Under the pieces are notes generated by a model that searched no databases, was not told the DNA's origin, and saw only the letters and a program-made list of their open reading frames with translations. The position numbers were made by a program, and so were the translations under genes. This document shows positions 34,187-43,515 of a stretch of DNA of 64,000 nucleotides, piece after piece. Source of the DNA: F22 sp963675625 (GTDB lineage Bacteria > Bacteroidota > Bacteroidia > Bacteroidales > Bacteroidaceae); NCBI GenBank assembly GCA_963675625.1, contig OY776497.1, positions 2,480,001 through 2,544,000 on the forward strand, written 5' to 3'. Numbering within the stretch: position 1 is the stretch's first letter; each line of letters opens with the position of its first letter.

Positions 34187-34810
34187 ATGGACAATAAAAG
34201 TACCAATAAAAAAGAAGCCATTTTGGAAGCAGCAGAAAAATTATTTATGACACGTGGTTTTGCTGGAACCAAAACAATGGCAGTTGCAGCCGAAGCAGGT
34301 GTGACGCACGCGATGCTTCATTATTATTTTAAAACAAAAAAGCAGTTGTTTGAACATGTGCTTGTGACCAAGGTGCACCAAATGATGAATGAGTTGATAA
34401 CTTCCTTTTCTAATAGTGATTTGCCAATAAAAGAACGCATTGCATTAGGAGTGGAAAGGCACTTTGATTTGATCGCTAAATCGCCCGATCAGCCGCGTTT
34501 TGTGGTCAACGAGGTGTTTAATAATCCTGATGCGCTTCCTGTGTTTATGAAATGCTATCGAGAAATGATAGATGCACTGAAGGATACTTTTCTTGTTGAT
34601 CTGCAAGAGGCTATTGCTAAGAAGGAAATTCAACCCATAATGCCTGAGCAGCTCTTACTCACTGTTTTTTCTTTGAATGCGACCTTGTTTATGGCAAAGC
34701 CTGTATTAACAGAAATGTTATCTGACACAGGTGTTGATTTTTTTACTTTTTTAATTATGCGTCGTCATGAAAATGTTAGAATGATTATGAACCGTTTGAA
34801 TTATGAATAA
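34187..34810 (+). CDS. TetR-family transcriptional regulator
   Basis: 207-aa repressor-type regulator. The N-terminal helix-turn-helix reads ILEAAEKLFMTRGFAGTKT then AEAGVTHAMLHYYFKTKKQLFEHV, typical of TetR; the C-terminal ligand domain is divergent, as usual. It is the first gene of the exporter operon and overlaps tolC by 8 bases, so it probably controls this operon in response to an exported compound. The arrangement recalls CecR with YbhGFSR in E. coli. Ligand unknown. Confidence 0.93.
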   Translation: MDNKSTNKKEAILEAAEKLFMTRGFAGTKTMAVAAEAGVTHAMLHYYFKTKKQLFEHVLVTKVHQMMNELITSFSNSDLPIKERIALGVERHFDLIAKSPDQPRFVVNEVFNNPDALPVFMKCYREMIDALKDTFLVDLQEAIAKKEIQPIMPEQLLLTVFSLNATLFMAKPVLTEMLSDTGVDFFTFLIMRRHENVRMIMNRLNYE

Positions 34811-36098
34811 AGTTATATATATACTATTATGGAGTATGCTCTTTACGATCCCATTGGCTGCACAAAAACGTGAGGTGACTATTGAGCAATGTTATGAGCT
34901 GGCTAAGAACAATTACCCTGCTATTCATCAATATAAATTGATTGAAGAGACGGCAGCATTCAATTTGGCCAATGCCCGGCGAATGTATCTACCTCAAGTA
35001 GACCTCTATGCACAAGGTACCTATCAATCTGATGTGAATACTTTGCCTGCCCCGATGAAACAGAGCTATGAGCAAGCAGGATTGTCTGTTGATGGCTTGA
35101 GTAAAGACCAATATCAGATTGGTTTGAATTTGCGACAATCTATCTGGGATGGTGGTGAAATCGCGGCCAAAAGAAAGGTGATTCGTGCTCAAAAAGAAGT
35201 GAGTATTCGAGAAATTGACGAAAAAATGTATGCTTTAAGAGATCGAATCAATGCTTTGTATTTTGGTGCATGTATGCTGAAACAGCGTAGTGATCAGAAT
35301 GCTCAAGTGTATCAATTGCTGAGTAAGCATGTGAAGCGTGTGGAAGCGGCATTAAAAAATGGTACAGCTACACGTACGCAGCTAGATCAATTGTTGGCTG
35401 ATCGTGTGGCTAATGAACAGCAACAAGCAGAAATAGATACGTCATTACGTGCTTATTTGCATATGCTTGGGGTATTTATTGGTAAAACGATTGGTATTGC
35501 AGAACTTTCTTTGCCTAAGCTTACGGATGTTGTAGGGCTGCAGAACAACCGTCCAGAATTGCATACCTTTCAAGCTCTGCAAGCGTTATATACTAATCAA
35601 CGCAAGCAAGTGTTTGCTGATCTTAAACCTAAGTTGTCGATTTTTGGTAATGGATATTATGGTAATCCTGGTCTGGATATGTTTGAGAGTATGTTGGATG
35701 CTGATTGGACGTGCAATTATCGTGTTGGTGTTTCAATAAAATGGAATCTTTCTGCTTTATATACACATAAGGACAGATTGAGGATTTTGGATCGGAAACA
35801 AAAACAAGTTACAGTGCAAGAGGATGTGTTTAGATTTAATACCCGTCTTCAAGAAACTCAAGAGATGCAGGAAGTGGAAAAAATGCGTCAAATTTTAGCC
35901 AAAGATGATGAGTTGATTCAACTGCGTCATCGTATTCGTGAAACAGCTGAAAAACAATTTAAGCTTGGTGTTATAGTCGCAAGTGATTTGTTACGAGAAA
36001 TTACAGCGGAAAGTAATGCGCAACGACAACAAATAGAGCACCACGTTGGATTATTATCATCAATTTATAAACTAAAATATACAGACAATGCGTACTAA
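34803..36098 (+). CDS. TolC-family outer-membrane efflux protein
   Basis: 431-aa outer-membrane channel subunit. Signal peptide is MNKVIYILLWSMLFTIPLAAQ; the mature protein shows the two helical repeats of the family (TIEQCYELAKNNYPAI, NARRMYLPQVDLYAQ and the later LKPKLSIFGNGYYGNPGL) with long Gln/Ala/Leu-rich coiled-coil stretches. It overlaps the TetR gene by 8 bases and the HlyD gene by 11, implying translational coupling. It forms the exit duct for the ABC exporter encoded by the next four genes. Confidence 0.92.
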   Translation: MNKVIYILLWSMLFTIPLAAQKREVTIEQCYELAKNNYPAIHQYKLIEETAAFNLANARRMYLPQVDLYAQGTYQSDVNTLPAPMKQSYEQAGLSVDGLSKDQYQIGLNLRQSIWDGGEIAAKRKVIRAQKEVSIREIDEKMYALRDRINALYFGACMLKQRSDQNAQVYQLLSKHVKRVEAALKNGTATRTQLDQLLADRVANEQQQAEIDTSLRAYLHMLGVFIGKTIGIAELSLPKLTDVVGLQNNRPELHTFQALQALYTNQRKQVFADLKPKLSIFGNGYYGNPGLDMFESMLDADWTCNYRVGVSIKWNLSALYTHKDRLRILDRKQKQVTVQEDVFRFNTRLQETQEMQEVEKMRQILAKDDELIQLRHRIRETAEKQFKLGVIVASDLLREITAESNAQRQQIEHHVGLLSSIYKLKYTDNAY

Positions 36099-36996
36099 AA
36101 AAATAATTTATTCGATAGGGAGTAGTATGCTTACCGTTTTACTATTATCATCGTGTCATTCGACAGATGAACAGAATATTGCGTATGGTGAATTTGAAGC
36201 TACTGAAGTAATTGTCTCTGCGCAAACAAGTGGGGAAGTAGTGCATCTGAATGTGGATGAAGGTCAGGTGTTGCAACCACAAGAAGAAGTGGGGCTGATT
36301 GATACGACTCAGTTGTTCCTCCAAAAGCTTATGCTTATCAAACAAGGTGCATCTGTGCGCAGTACGCGCCCTGAAGTGTATAAACAAATAGCCTCATTGA
36401 AAACTCAGATAGCATATGCCAAGAAAGATCTAGTGCGACTAAAAAACTTAGAACTAGCCGATGCAGCTACCGAGAAGCAGGTAGATGATGCGACAACTCA
36501 TTTGCAGGTTTTAATTGATCAACTAGTAGCACTTCGCAGCACATTGGCTACCACAAATCAACACATCGATGCGCAAAGTTCCGTGGTGGACATTCAAGTG
36601 GCTCAGGTGCAAGATCAAATAGAGAAGTCTCAAATAGCTTCTCCTATTTATGGAACAGTCTTAGCAAAGTATCTTGAGGCTGGAGAATGGGCTGCACCAG
36701 GCAAACCAGTTTTTAAAGTAGCCAATTTGGAGGCCATGTATCTTCGTGCTTATGTCACTTCGTTACAGCTAGAGAAAATTCAAATAGGACAGCATGTGAA
36801 AGTTGACGTAGATTATGGACAGAATGTGTTTAAAACATATGATGGTGAAATTTATTGGATTTCTGATAAAAATGGGTTTACTCCCAAAACGATACAAACA
36901 GCCGATAGTCGTGCGTCAATGGTGTATGCTATAAAAGTGCGTATAAAAAATGATGGTAGTGTCAAGATTGGCATGTCTGGTCAGATACATATCTAA
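36088..36996 (+). CDS. HlyD-family membrane fusion (adaptor) protein
   Basis: 302-aa periplasmic adaptor with a lipoprotein-type signal (MLTVLLLSSC, Cys near residue 22). Biotinyl-lipoyl-like halves are visible as ATEVIVSAQTSGEVVHLNVDEG and QIASPIYGTVLAKYLEAGEW, separated by a helical hairpin (residues about 85-190). It links the inner-membrane ABC transporter to TolC. Equivalent in order and type to YbhG. Overlaps tolC by 11 bases; the ABC gene starts 4 bases after it. Confidence 0.92.
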   Translation: MRTKKIIYSIGSSMLTVLLLSSCHSTDEQNIAYGEFEATEVIVSAQTSGEVVHLNVDEGQVLQPQEEVGLIDTTQLFLQKLMLIKQGASVRSTRPEVYKQIASLKTQIAYAKKDLVRLKNLELADAATEKQVDDATTHLQVLIDQLVALRSTLATTNQHIDAQSSVVDIQVAQVQDQIEKSQIASPIYGTVLAKYLEAGEWAAPGKPVFKVANLEAMYLRAYVTSLQLEKIQIGQHVKVDVDYGQNVFKTYDGEIYWISDKNGFTPKTIQTADSRASMVYAIKVRIKNDGSVKIGMSGQIHI

Positions 36997-37000
36997 AAAC

Positions 37001-38458
37001 ATGAATACAGATTCTATTATTTATATTCGAGATATATCTCATGCATATGCTGATGTACAGGCACTTGAAAAAGTCAATTTAGATGTACGTAGAGGGGAAA
37101 TATTAGGTTTGATTGGCCCAGATGGTTCGGGTAAAACAACTCTCTTTCATATCCTAACGACGTTGCTGGTGCCTGATTCGGGCTGTGTGTCTATTGACGG
37201 CCTAGACGTCGTAAAAGATATGAAAGCACTTAGACATAAAGTGGGCTATATGCCAGGTAAGTTCTCTTTATATCAAGATTTGACTGTGGATGAAAATATA
37301 TCTTTTTTTGCTTCTGTTTTTGGCACTACTGTAGAAGAAAATCAATATTTAATTGAGGATATCTATAAAATGCTACGTCCATTTGGCAAGCGGAGAGCTG
37401 GACGGTTATCTGGAGGTATGAAGCAGAAATTGGCCTTGTGTTGTGCGCTGATTCATGCGCCAAAAGTGTTGTTCTTGGATGAACCAACTACAGGGGTTGA
37501 CCCTACGTCGCGCCAAGAATTATGGGAAACACTACAGCATTTAAAAGAGCAGGGAATTACGATTGTTGTGTCGACACCTTATACAGATGAGGCTAGTCAA
37601 TGTAGTCGTTTAGCTTTAATGCGCGAAGGACGTGTTGTGCAACTTGGGGAACCTGATGAGGTGTTAGCTCATTATCTTCAGGCTACTGGAAAGGTGCAAA
37701 TAAAATCCACCATAACATCCGATGAACCTGTTATTAAGGTGCATGATTTGACTAAGAAATTTGGTCGTTTTACTGCGGTTGACCATTTGAATTTTGAAGT
37801 ATATAAAGGGGAGATTTTCGGATTCTTAGGTGCAAATGGGGCCGGAAAAACGACAGCCATGCGTATGCTCTCTGGATTGAGTGTACCGACTTCTGGATCG
37901 GCAACGCTTGCAGGATATGATATATCTCATCAAGCCGAGCAAGTCAAACGACACATTGGTTATATGAGTCAACGATTTTCCTTATATGAAGATTTAAAAG
38001 TCTGGGAAAATATAGAACTCTTTGGCGGGATATATGGACTTAGTGATGATGAGATCAAGAAGGAAACAGAGACCGTATTGAATCGTTTACAGTTTACAGA
38101 GCAAAGAGACACTTTAGTGCGTGATATCCCTTTAGGATGGAAGCAGAAGCTAGCTTTTGCAGTGTCTATGTTGCATCACCCAGAGGTGGTCTTTTTAGAT
38201 GAACCCACGGGGGGGGTAGATCCGAAAACTAGAAGACAGTTTTGGGATTTGATTTATGAAGCAGCTGCACAGGGAGTCACTATATTTGTGACTACGCACT
38301 ATATGGATGAAGCGGCATACTCCAATCGCTTATCAATGATGGTTGATGGTCAAATTAAGGCATTAGATACCCCTCAAGCTTTAATGGAGAGTATGGGAGC
38401 TAGTTCTATGGATGAAGTGTTTCGAGCTTTAGCACGAGGAGCAACTAGAGGTGAATGA
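37001..38458 (+). CDS. ABC transporter ATPase, two fused nucleotide-binding domains (YbhF-like)
   Basis: 485-aa cytoplasmic ATPase. I use the ATG at 37001, since the frame upstream overlaps hlyD and lacks ABC sequence. NBD1: Walker A GPDGSGKTT, signature LSGGMKQK, Walker B VLFLDEPTTGVDP. NBD2: Walker A GANGAGKTT, Walker B VVFLDEPTGGVDP, but the signature reads PLGWKQK instead of LSGGQ. This asymmetry is shared with YbhF-type proteins. It powers the two ABC-2 permeases that follow. Confidence 0.94.
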   Translation: MNTDSIIYIRDISHAYADVQALEKVNLDVRRGEILGLIGPDGSGKTTLFHILTTLLVPDSGCVSIDGLDVVKDMKALRHKVGYMPGKFSLYQDLTVDENISFFASVFGTTVEENQYLIEDIYKMLRPFGKRRAGRLSGGMKQKLALCCALIHAPKVLFLDEPTTGVDPTSRQELWETLQHLKEQGITIVVSTPYTDEASQCSRLALMREGRVVQLGEPDEVLAHYLQATGKVQIKSTITSDEPVIKVHDLTKKFGRFTAVDHLNFEVYKGEIFGFLGANGAGKTTAMRMLSGLSVPTSGSATLAGYDISHQAEQVKRHIGYMSQRFSLYEDLKVWENIELFGGIYGLSDDEIKKETETVLNRLQFTEQRDTLVRDIPLGWKQKLAFAVSMLHHPEVVFLDEPTGGVDPKTRRQFWDLIYEAAAQGVTIFVTTHYMDEAAYSNRLSMMVDGQIKALDTPQALMESMGASSMDEVFRALARGATRGE

Positions 38459-38474
38459 TTAGAAATGTAAAGAA

Positions 38475-39563
38475 ATGAACAGAGTATTTGCTTTTATTCA
38501 AAAAGAATTTTATCATATAATACGTGACAGGCGGACTATGCTTATTTTGCTAATCATGCCTGTAATACAAGTATTGTTGTTTGGGTTTGCTATCTCAGTA
38601 GAAGTACAAAACGTACGAGTCGCTATCGTGGGACAGCAATACGCTCAAGACCCTCAAATGGCGGCGCGTTTATCGCAAGTGATTGATACTTCGGATACTT
38701 TTGATGTAACTCAATGGTATTCGCGCATTGAGGAGGCGAAACAAGCCATGCGTGAGGGCAAAATTGATGCAGCTATTGTGTATGGCCAAACAGATATAGA
38801 ATCTCCTAATCATAATGGAGCTATCAGTGTGATTACGGATGCAAGTAATCCTAGTACGGCTAGTACCATCGCTTTTTATCTGCAAGCGATAATACGTACA
38901 GCCAGTCTAGATAATACAGGAAGAATTGAAGTTGCTCCGCGCATGTTGTACAATCCACAATTATTGAGTGCTTATAATTTTGTGCCTGGCGTTATGGGCT
39001 TGGTGTTTATATTGATTTGCGCTTTGATGACTTCGGTGTCTATTGTGCGTGAAAGAGAACAAGGAAATATGGAGGTGTTATTGGTGTCTCCTGTACGTCC
39101 ATTGGTCGTTATCTTTTCCAAGATGATTCCATATTTTCTTCTTGCATGTATCAATCTTACTAGCATCTTATTTCTTTCTTACTATGTATTGAAAGTGCCT
39201 ATTGCTGGTAGCTTGGTCGCAATATGTGTACTCTCTTTAATATATATAGCTTTGTCCTTGTCTATTGGATTATTAATTTCAACACTTGTAGATAGTCAAT
39301 TTACAGCAATGATTGCTTCTATATTAGGATTAATGTTGCCAGTTGTTCTTTTATCTGGCATGGTTTTTCCAATTCAAAATATGCCATGGATACTTCAAAA
39401 ACTATCTTGTATAATCCCAGCTAGATGGTATATATCAGGTATACGTAAGTTGATGATACAAGGTGTGAACGTGTCGGAAGTATGTACTGAATTTTCCGTA
39501 CTGATAGGGATGACTATTTTGATTGTTGCTGTGGCTTTACGTAAGTTTAAAATTAGATTATAA
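38475..39563 (+). CDS. ABC-2 type permease (YbhS-like)
   Basis: 362-aa inner-membrane permease. The N-terminus reads KEFYHIIRDRRTMLILLIMPVIQ as in YbhS/YbhR-type proteins, followed by a long periplasmic domain (residues about 45-170) and five membrane helices in the C-terminal half, with EREQGNMEVLLVSPVRP before the second helix. It should pair with the next permease. The gene starts 16 bases after the ATPase gene. Confidence 0.93.
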   Translation: MNRVFAFIQKEFYHIIRDRRTMLILLIMPVIQVLLFGFAISVEVQNVRVAIVGQQYAQDPQMAARLSQVIDTSDTFDVTQWYSRIEEAKQAMREGKIDAAIVYGQTDIESPNHNGAISVITDASNPSTASTIAFYLQAIIRTASLDNTGRIEVAPRMLYNPQLLSAYNFVPGVMGLVFILICALMTSVSIVREREQGNMEVLLVSPVRPLVVIFSKMIPYFLLACINLTSILFLSYYVLKVPIAGSLVAICVLSLIYIALSLSIGLLISTLVDSQFTAMIASILGLMLPVVLLSGMVFPIQNMPWILQKLSCIIPARWYISGIRKLMIQGVNVSEVCTEFSVLIGMTILIVAVALRKFKIRL

Positions 39564-39573
39564 TATTATAGAT

Positions 39574-40698
39574 ATGACACGATTGAAATATTTACTCAGA
39601 AAAGAATTTAAGCAATTCTGGCGTCACCCTTTCTTGAAGAGAATGACTATAATGTATCCTATTTTAGTCATGTTTCTAATGCCGTTTGCGACTAATCTTG
39701 ATTTGACAAATTGTGCTGTTAGTATAGTGGATCATAGTCAGACTGAATTATCTTCCCGATTGACACGTAAGATTGAAGCCTTGCCTTTTTTCAATGTTAC
39801 TGGGCATTATGCTACTTATAACCAAGCAATAAAAGATATTGAGGAAGGAAATGCTACAGTTGTAGTGGAGATTCCACGCACATTTGATAAGGATTGGGTG
39901 ACTAAGCAGGCACAAATATATCTGTCTGCCAATGCTGTGGATGGTATGACAGGAAATTTAGCCCTTCAATATTTGCAACAAGTTGTGCTGGAGTTTGCAG
40001 CAACGGAAATCAGTGACGCCGGAATACAAAACACATCAAATGAAAAGGCTACTGGAATGATGCCTCGTGTTTCTGTGCAATATTTGTTTAATGAAACATT
40101 GGATTATAAACATTTTATGATCCCTGGATTGATGGTTTTTGTACTCTTAATTTTAACAGGATTGTTGCCTGCTCTGAATATTGTACAAGAAAAAGAGATA
40201 GGAACTATTGAACAAATTAATGTTACCCCGATTGATAAATGGCAGTTTATACTTAGTAAGTTAATCCCATATTGGGTGCTTGGCTTGACAGCTCTAAGTA
40301 TCTGTTTTATTTTGTGTTTTCTAGTGTATTCTTATACACCTGTTGGTAGTTATTGGGCTTTGTATGCGATAGCTGTATTGTTTATTATGACTATGTCGGC
40401 GATTGGCATTATCATTTCTAATATATCGACTACTATGCAACAGGCTCAATTTGTGATGTTTTTCCTTTTTATGATTTTCATATTGATGAGCGGACTATTT
40501 ACGCCTGTAGAATCTATGCCCGATTGGGCTCAATGGATTGCAGCTTTTATACCTCCAAAATATTTTGTTGATGGAATGCGTGCTATCTTTTTGAAAGGAA
40601 GTACACTAATAGATATACGAGTGGTCTGTGAGGCTTTACTAGGCTTTGCTTTGATTTTTGGATTGTTCGCTGTTCAGACTTATCACAAGCAGTCTTAA
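39574..40698 (+). CDS. ABC-2 type permease (YbhR-like)
   Basis: 374-aa inner-membrane permease, paralogue of the preceding one. Start is the ATG at 39574 (MTRLKYLLRKEFKQFWRHPF), 10 bases after the previous stop; earlier in-frame starts are TTG codons inside that gene. Long periplasmic loop, then the family segment EKEIGTIEQINVTPI and five C-terminal helices. It is the last gene of the exporter operon; no clear terminator is visible before the convergent gene ending at 40769. Confidence 0.93.
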   Translation: MTRLKYLLRKEFKQFWRHPFLKRMTIMYPILVMFLMPFATNLDLTNCAVSIVDHSQTELSSRLTRKIEALPFFNVTGHYATYNQAIKDIEEGNATVVVEIPRTFDKDWVTKQAQIYLSANAVDGMTGNLALQYLQQVVLEFAATEISDAGIQNTSNEKATGMMPRVSVQYLFNETLDYKHFMIPGLMVFVLLILTGLLPALNIVQEKEIGTIEQINVTPIDKWQFILSKLIPYWVLGLTALSICFILCFLVYSYTPVGSYWALYAIAVLFIMTMSAIGIIISNISTTMQQAQFVMFFLFMIFILMSGLFTPVESMPDWAQWIAAFIPPKYFVDGMRAIFLKGSTLIDIRVVCEALLGFALIFGLFAVQTYHKQS

Positions 40699-40768
40699 TA
40701 TTGTCAATGTGAAACCAACAATTAAATAGTTTAAAGAGTCAAATTCTTGATTTTCTAATGGATGTTGT

Positions 40769-41362
40769 TTATAGATGGAATACAAAGTATAGTAACCAAC
40801 CTGTAACTCCACAAAGGACAATCATGAGTATTGGGTTCCATTTGAAAAAATAGGTACCAATAAATGTAATACCAAAAAGGGCACAACTAATACCAAACTG
40901 TAATGGGTGTACCGTTAATACCCCGAAGTTTTGTGGTGTCATTAATAATAGGACAGCAGCAGCTAAAAGTCCAACTATGGTAGGTCTCAATCCTATGAAT
41001 ATGGCTTGTACATATGGAGAATCTTTAAATTGGGTGATGACGCGACTTACCGCATACATTAGAATAAATGCTGGTAATAACAAAGCCAATGTACTTACAC
41101 ATGCACCAAGGATAGCAACCCACTCGGCACCGCCTTGCCCTATGACTGCTGTATAGCCAACATAAGTTGCACAATTCAAACCTATAGGGCCTGGTGTCGT
41201 TTGACTTATGGCTACAATGTCTGTAAATTGTTCAGCTGACAACCAGTGATGGTTAGTGACCATTTCTGTTTGTATAAGTGAAAGCATTGCATATCCGCCC
41301 CCAAAGCCAAAAAGACCTATTTTAAAAAAACTCCAGAATAAATGTAGATAAAGATAGAACAT
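40769..41362 (-). CDS. Chromate transporter family, half-size subunit B
   Basis: 197-aa inner-membrane protein with one CHR domain: GLFGFGGGYAMLSLIQTEMV near residue 17 and ISQTTPGPIGLNCATYVGY near residue 53 are the family signatures. About five to six helices. It starts 3 bases after the stop of its paralogue, so the two form a pair of short-chain CHR proteins that work together with opposite topology. CHR proteins expel chromate; for gut-type anaerobes the natural substrate is uncertain. Confidence 0.92.
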   Translation of the reverse strand: MFYLYLHLFWSFFKIGLFGFGGGYAMLSLIQTEMVTNHHWLSAEQFTDIVAISQTTPGPIGLNCATYVGYTAVIGQGGAEWVAILGACVSTLALLLPAFILMYAVSRVITQFKDSPYVQAIFIGLRPTIVGLLAAAVLLLMTPQNFGVLTVHPLQFGISCALFGITFIGTYFFKWNPILMIVLCGVTGWLLYFVFHL

Positions 41363-41365
41363 AGT

Positions 41366-41983
41366 TTATTTTGTTTTGTTGGAAGAGGATTTTTCGTGAT
41401 TAATATCTCTTGCTATTTTTTGTCGTTCTAGTTGCTTCTTATAGCCTATTAGTAGTCCACCTATTCCAGCGACTAGTATAATCCATATTGGTGAGATGCC
41501 TATGTACCATATGAGCAATGCTGAGACTACTGGAATCCAAATAGTACTCCATGTTAGTTGAGCTCGTTTGGCAAGACGTAAAGTAGGTACAGCTATAAGG
41601 GCTACGACTGCTGGGCGTAAACCTTTAAAAATAGCTTCTATTTCTGGATAGTCTTTTATTTCGCGAAAGCAAATGGCAATAACAAGAATCATAAGAAAAG
41701 AAGGAATAGCTGCTGCTGTACTTGTCACGATACTTCCTAGTGTTCCACGTAGCTTATAACCAATATATGTGGCCAATTTTACAGCAAACACACCTGGAAG
41801 CGATTGAGCTACGGCAACCATATCTATAAAATCTTCTTCAGAAATATATTTGCGTTTAGTCACAACTTCCTCTTCAATCAAAGGGATCATGGCATATCCT
41901 CCTCCGATAGTAAATGCTCCTATTTTTGCAAAAATCCAAAATAAAGTGGATAAAGAAATGGTTTGATTATTTGTTGTATTCAT
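41366..41983 (-). CDS. Chromate transporter family, half-size subunit A
   Basis: 205-aa inner-membrane CHR-domain protein: KIGAFTIGGGYAMIPLIEEEVV and VAQSLPGVFAVKLATYIGY are the family signatures. The ATG ending at 41983 is used because the longer frame begins with TTG and adds residues unlike the family. The C-terminal tail is Lys/Ser-rich. It is first in the two-gene unit. Its -7 element ends only 4 bases before the ATG, so the mRNA may be nearly leaderless. Confidence 0.92.
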   Translation of the reverse strand: MNTTNNQTISLSTLFWIFAKIGAFTIGGGYAMIPLIEEEVVTKRKYISEEDFIDMVAVAQSLPGVFAVKLATYIGYKLRGTLGSIVTSTAAAIPSFLMILVIAICFREIKDYPEIEAIFKGLRPAVVALIAVPTLRLAKRAQLTWSTIWIPVVSALLIWYIGISPIWIILVAGIGGLLIGYKKQLERQKIARDINHEKSSSNKTK

Positions 41984-41987
41984 GCTG

Positions 41988-42016
41988 CAAAAGTAGCTAT
42001 ATTTTTTTGATAACAA
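41988..42016 (-). promoter_or_regulatory. Promoter very close to the chr start codon
   Basis: Minus-strand TTG (42016-42014) and TACTTTTG (41995-41988) are 18 bases apart. The -7 element ends 4 bases before the ATG, predicting a leaderless or almost leaderless transcript. Confidence 0.45.
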
Positions 42017-42189
42017 TATGAAATAGTTTAATTTTGTCCATGACTATATCTTGAAATATCTACTTAAATGCGTGTCTTTTAGGCTCTTTTTTCTTAGGTA
42101 CAGATGTATACCAAGTTAATAATAGATATTCTGGTGAATTAAATGGAATAAAATTGATTCTTTAAGAGCTTTTTTTGCGATATAATCGT

Positions 42190-42197
42190 TATATTTG
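42190..42197 (+). promoter_or_regulatory. -7 element of glyA
   Basis: TATATTTG lies 32 bases before the glyA ATG; no TTTG at the ideal -33 distance. No other feature was seen in 42017-42189. Confidence 0.5.
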
Positions 42198-42229
42198 CGT
42201 CCCAAAACTACTAATTTTAAACAAACGTT

Positions 42230-43510
42230 ATGAGAAATGATGACCAAATTTTTGACTTGATCGAGAAAGAACATCAACGTCAATTGAAAGGAATCGAATT
42301 AATCGCTTCAGAAAATTTTGTAAGTCCTCAAGTAATGAAAGCAGCAGGCAGTGTATTGACAAACAAATACGCAGAAGGTTATCCTGGTAAACGATATTAT
42401 GGAGGATGTGAGGTTGTAGATCAAACAGAGCAGATTGCTATTGATCGATTATGCAAGATTTTCGACGCAGTATATGCTAACGTACAACCACATAGTGGTG
42501 CACAGGCTAATGCTGCAGTTTTTCTAGCATGCTTGAATCCTGGTGATAAGTTTATGGGCTTAAATTTAGCGCATGGAGGTCATCTTTCACATGGATCTCA
42601 TGTTAATACCTCAGGTATTATATATACACCTTGTGAGTATAACGTGAATAAAGAAACTGGACGCGTCGATTATGACGAAATGGAAGAGATTGCACTTCGT
42701 GAACAACCAAAATTGATAGTTGGCGGTGGTAGTGCATATAGTCGTGAATGGGATTATAAACGTATGCGTGAAATTGCTGATAAGGTAGGGGCTATTTTGA
42801 TGATAGATATGGCTCATCCTGCAGGGTTAATCGCTGCAGGTTTGCTAGACAATCCTGTTAAATACGCACATATTGTCACATCTACTACCCATAAGACACT
42901 TCGTGGACCTCGTGGTGGAGTTATTTTAATGGGTGAAGATTTTGATAATCCTTGGGGTAAAAAAACACCTAAGGGAGTTGTCAAGAAAATGTCACAATTG
43001 CTTGATTCTGCCGTGTTCCCAGGTATACAAGGTGGTCCTCTTGAACATATTATCGCGGCTAAGGCAGTCGCTTTTGGTGAGTGTTTACAGCCTGAATATA
43101 AGGAATATCAAAAGCAAGTACAAATAAATGCTCGTTGCTTAGCTGACGCGTTAATAGCAAAAGGTTTTGATATCGTATCTGGAGGAACTGACAATCACTC
43201 CATGCTTGTAGATTTACGCAGTAAGTATCCTGAATTAACAGGGAAAGTAGCAGAGAAGGCATTAGTTGCTGCAGATATAACAGCCAATAAAAATATGGTA
43301 CCTTTTGATACCAGAAGTGCCTTTCAAACATCGGGAATTCGTTTAGGTACTCCAGCTATTACAACTCGTGGAGTAAAAGAGGACGTAATGCCTAAGATTG
43401 CTGAACTTATAGAAAAAGTGCTTGATGCACCAGAGGACGAAACTGTCATTGCAGCTGTACGTGCTGAAGTGAATGAAATGATGAGTCATTACCCTCTGTT
43501 TGCCTATTAA
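42230..43510 (+). CDS. glyA: Serine hydroxymethyltransferase
   Basis: PLP enzyme that converts serine and tetrahydrofolate into glycine and 5,10-methylene-THF. The N-terminal ELIASENFVSPQV, the YPGKRYYGGCEVVDQ segment and the PLP-lysine motif STTHKTLRGPRGG (residues about 220-235) are intact. At 426 aa the length is normal. The menE-like gene starts 5 bases downstream and may be cotranscribed. Confidence 0.98.
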   Translation: MRNDDQIFDLIEKEHQRQLKGIELIASENFVSPQVMKAAGSVLTNKYAEGYPGKRYYGGCEVVDQTEQIAIDRLCKIFDAVYANVQPHSGAQANAAVFLACLNPGDKFMGLNLAHGGHLSHGSHVNTSGIIYTPCEYNVNKETGRVDYDEMEEIALREQPKLIVGGGSAYSREWDYKRMREIADKVGAILMIDMAHPAGLIAAGLLDNPVKYAHIVTSTTHKTLRGPRGGVILMGEDFDNPWGKKTPKGVVKKMSQLLDSAVFPGIQGGPLEHIIAAKAVAFGECLQPEYKEYQKQVQINARCLADALIAKGFDIVSGGTDNHSMLVDLRSKYPELTGKVAEKALVAADITANKNMVPFDTRSAFQTSGIRLGTPAITTRGVKEDVMPKIAELIEKVLDAPEDETVIAAVRAEVNEMMSHYPLFAY

Positions 43511-43515
43511 TTAGT

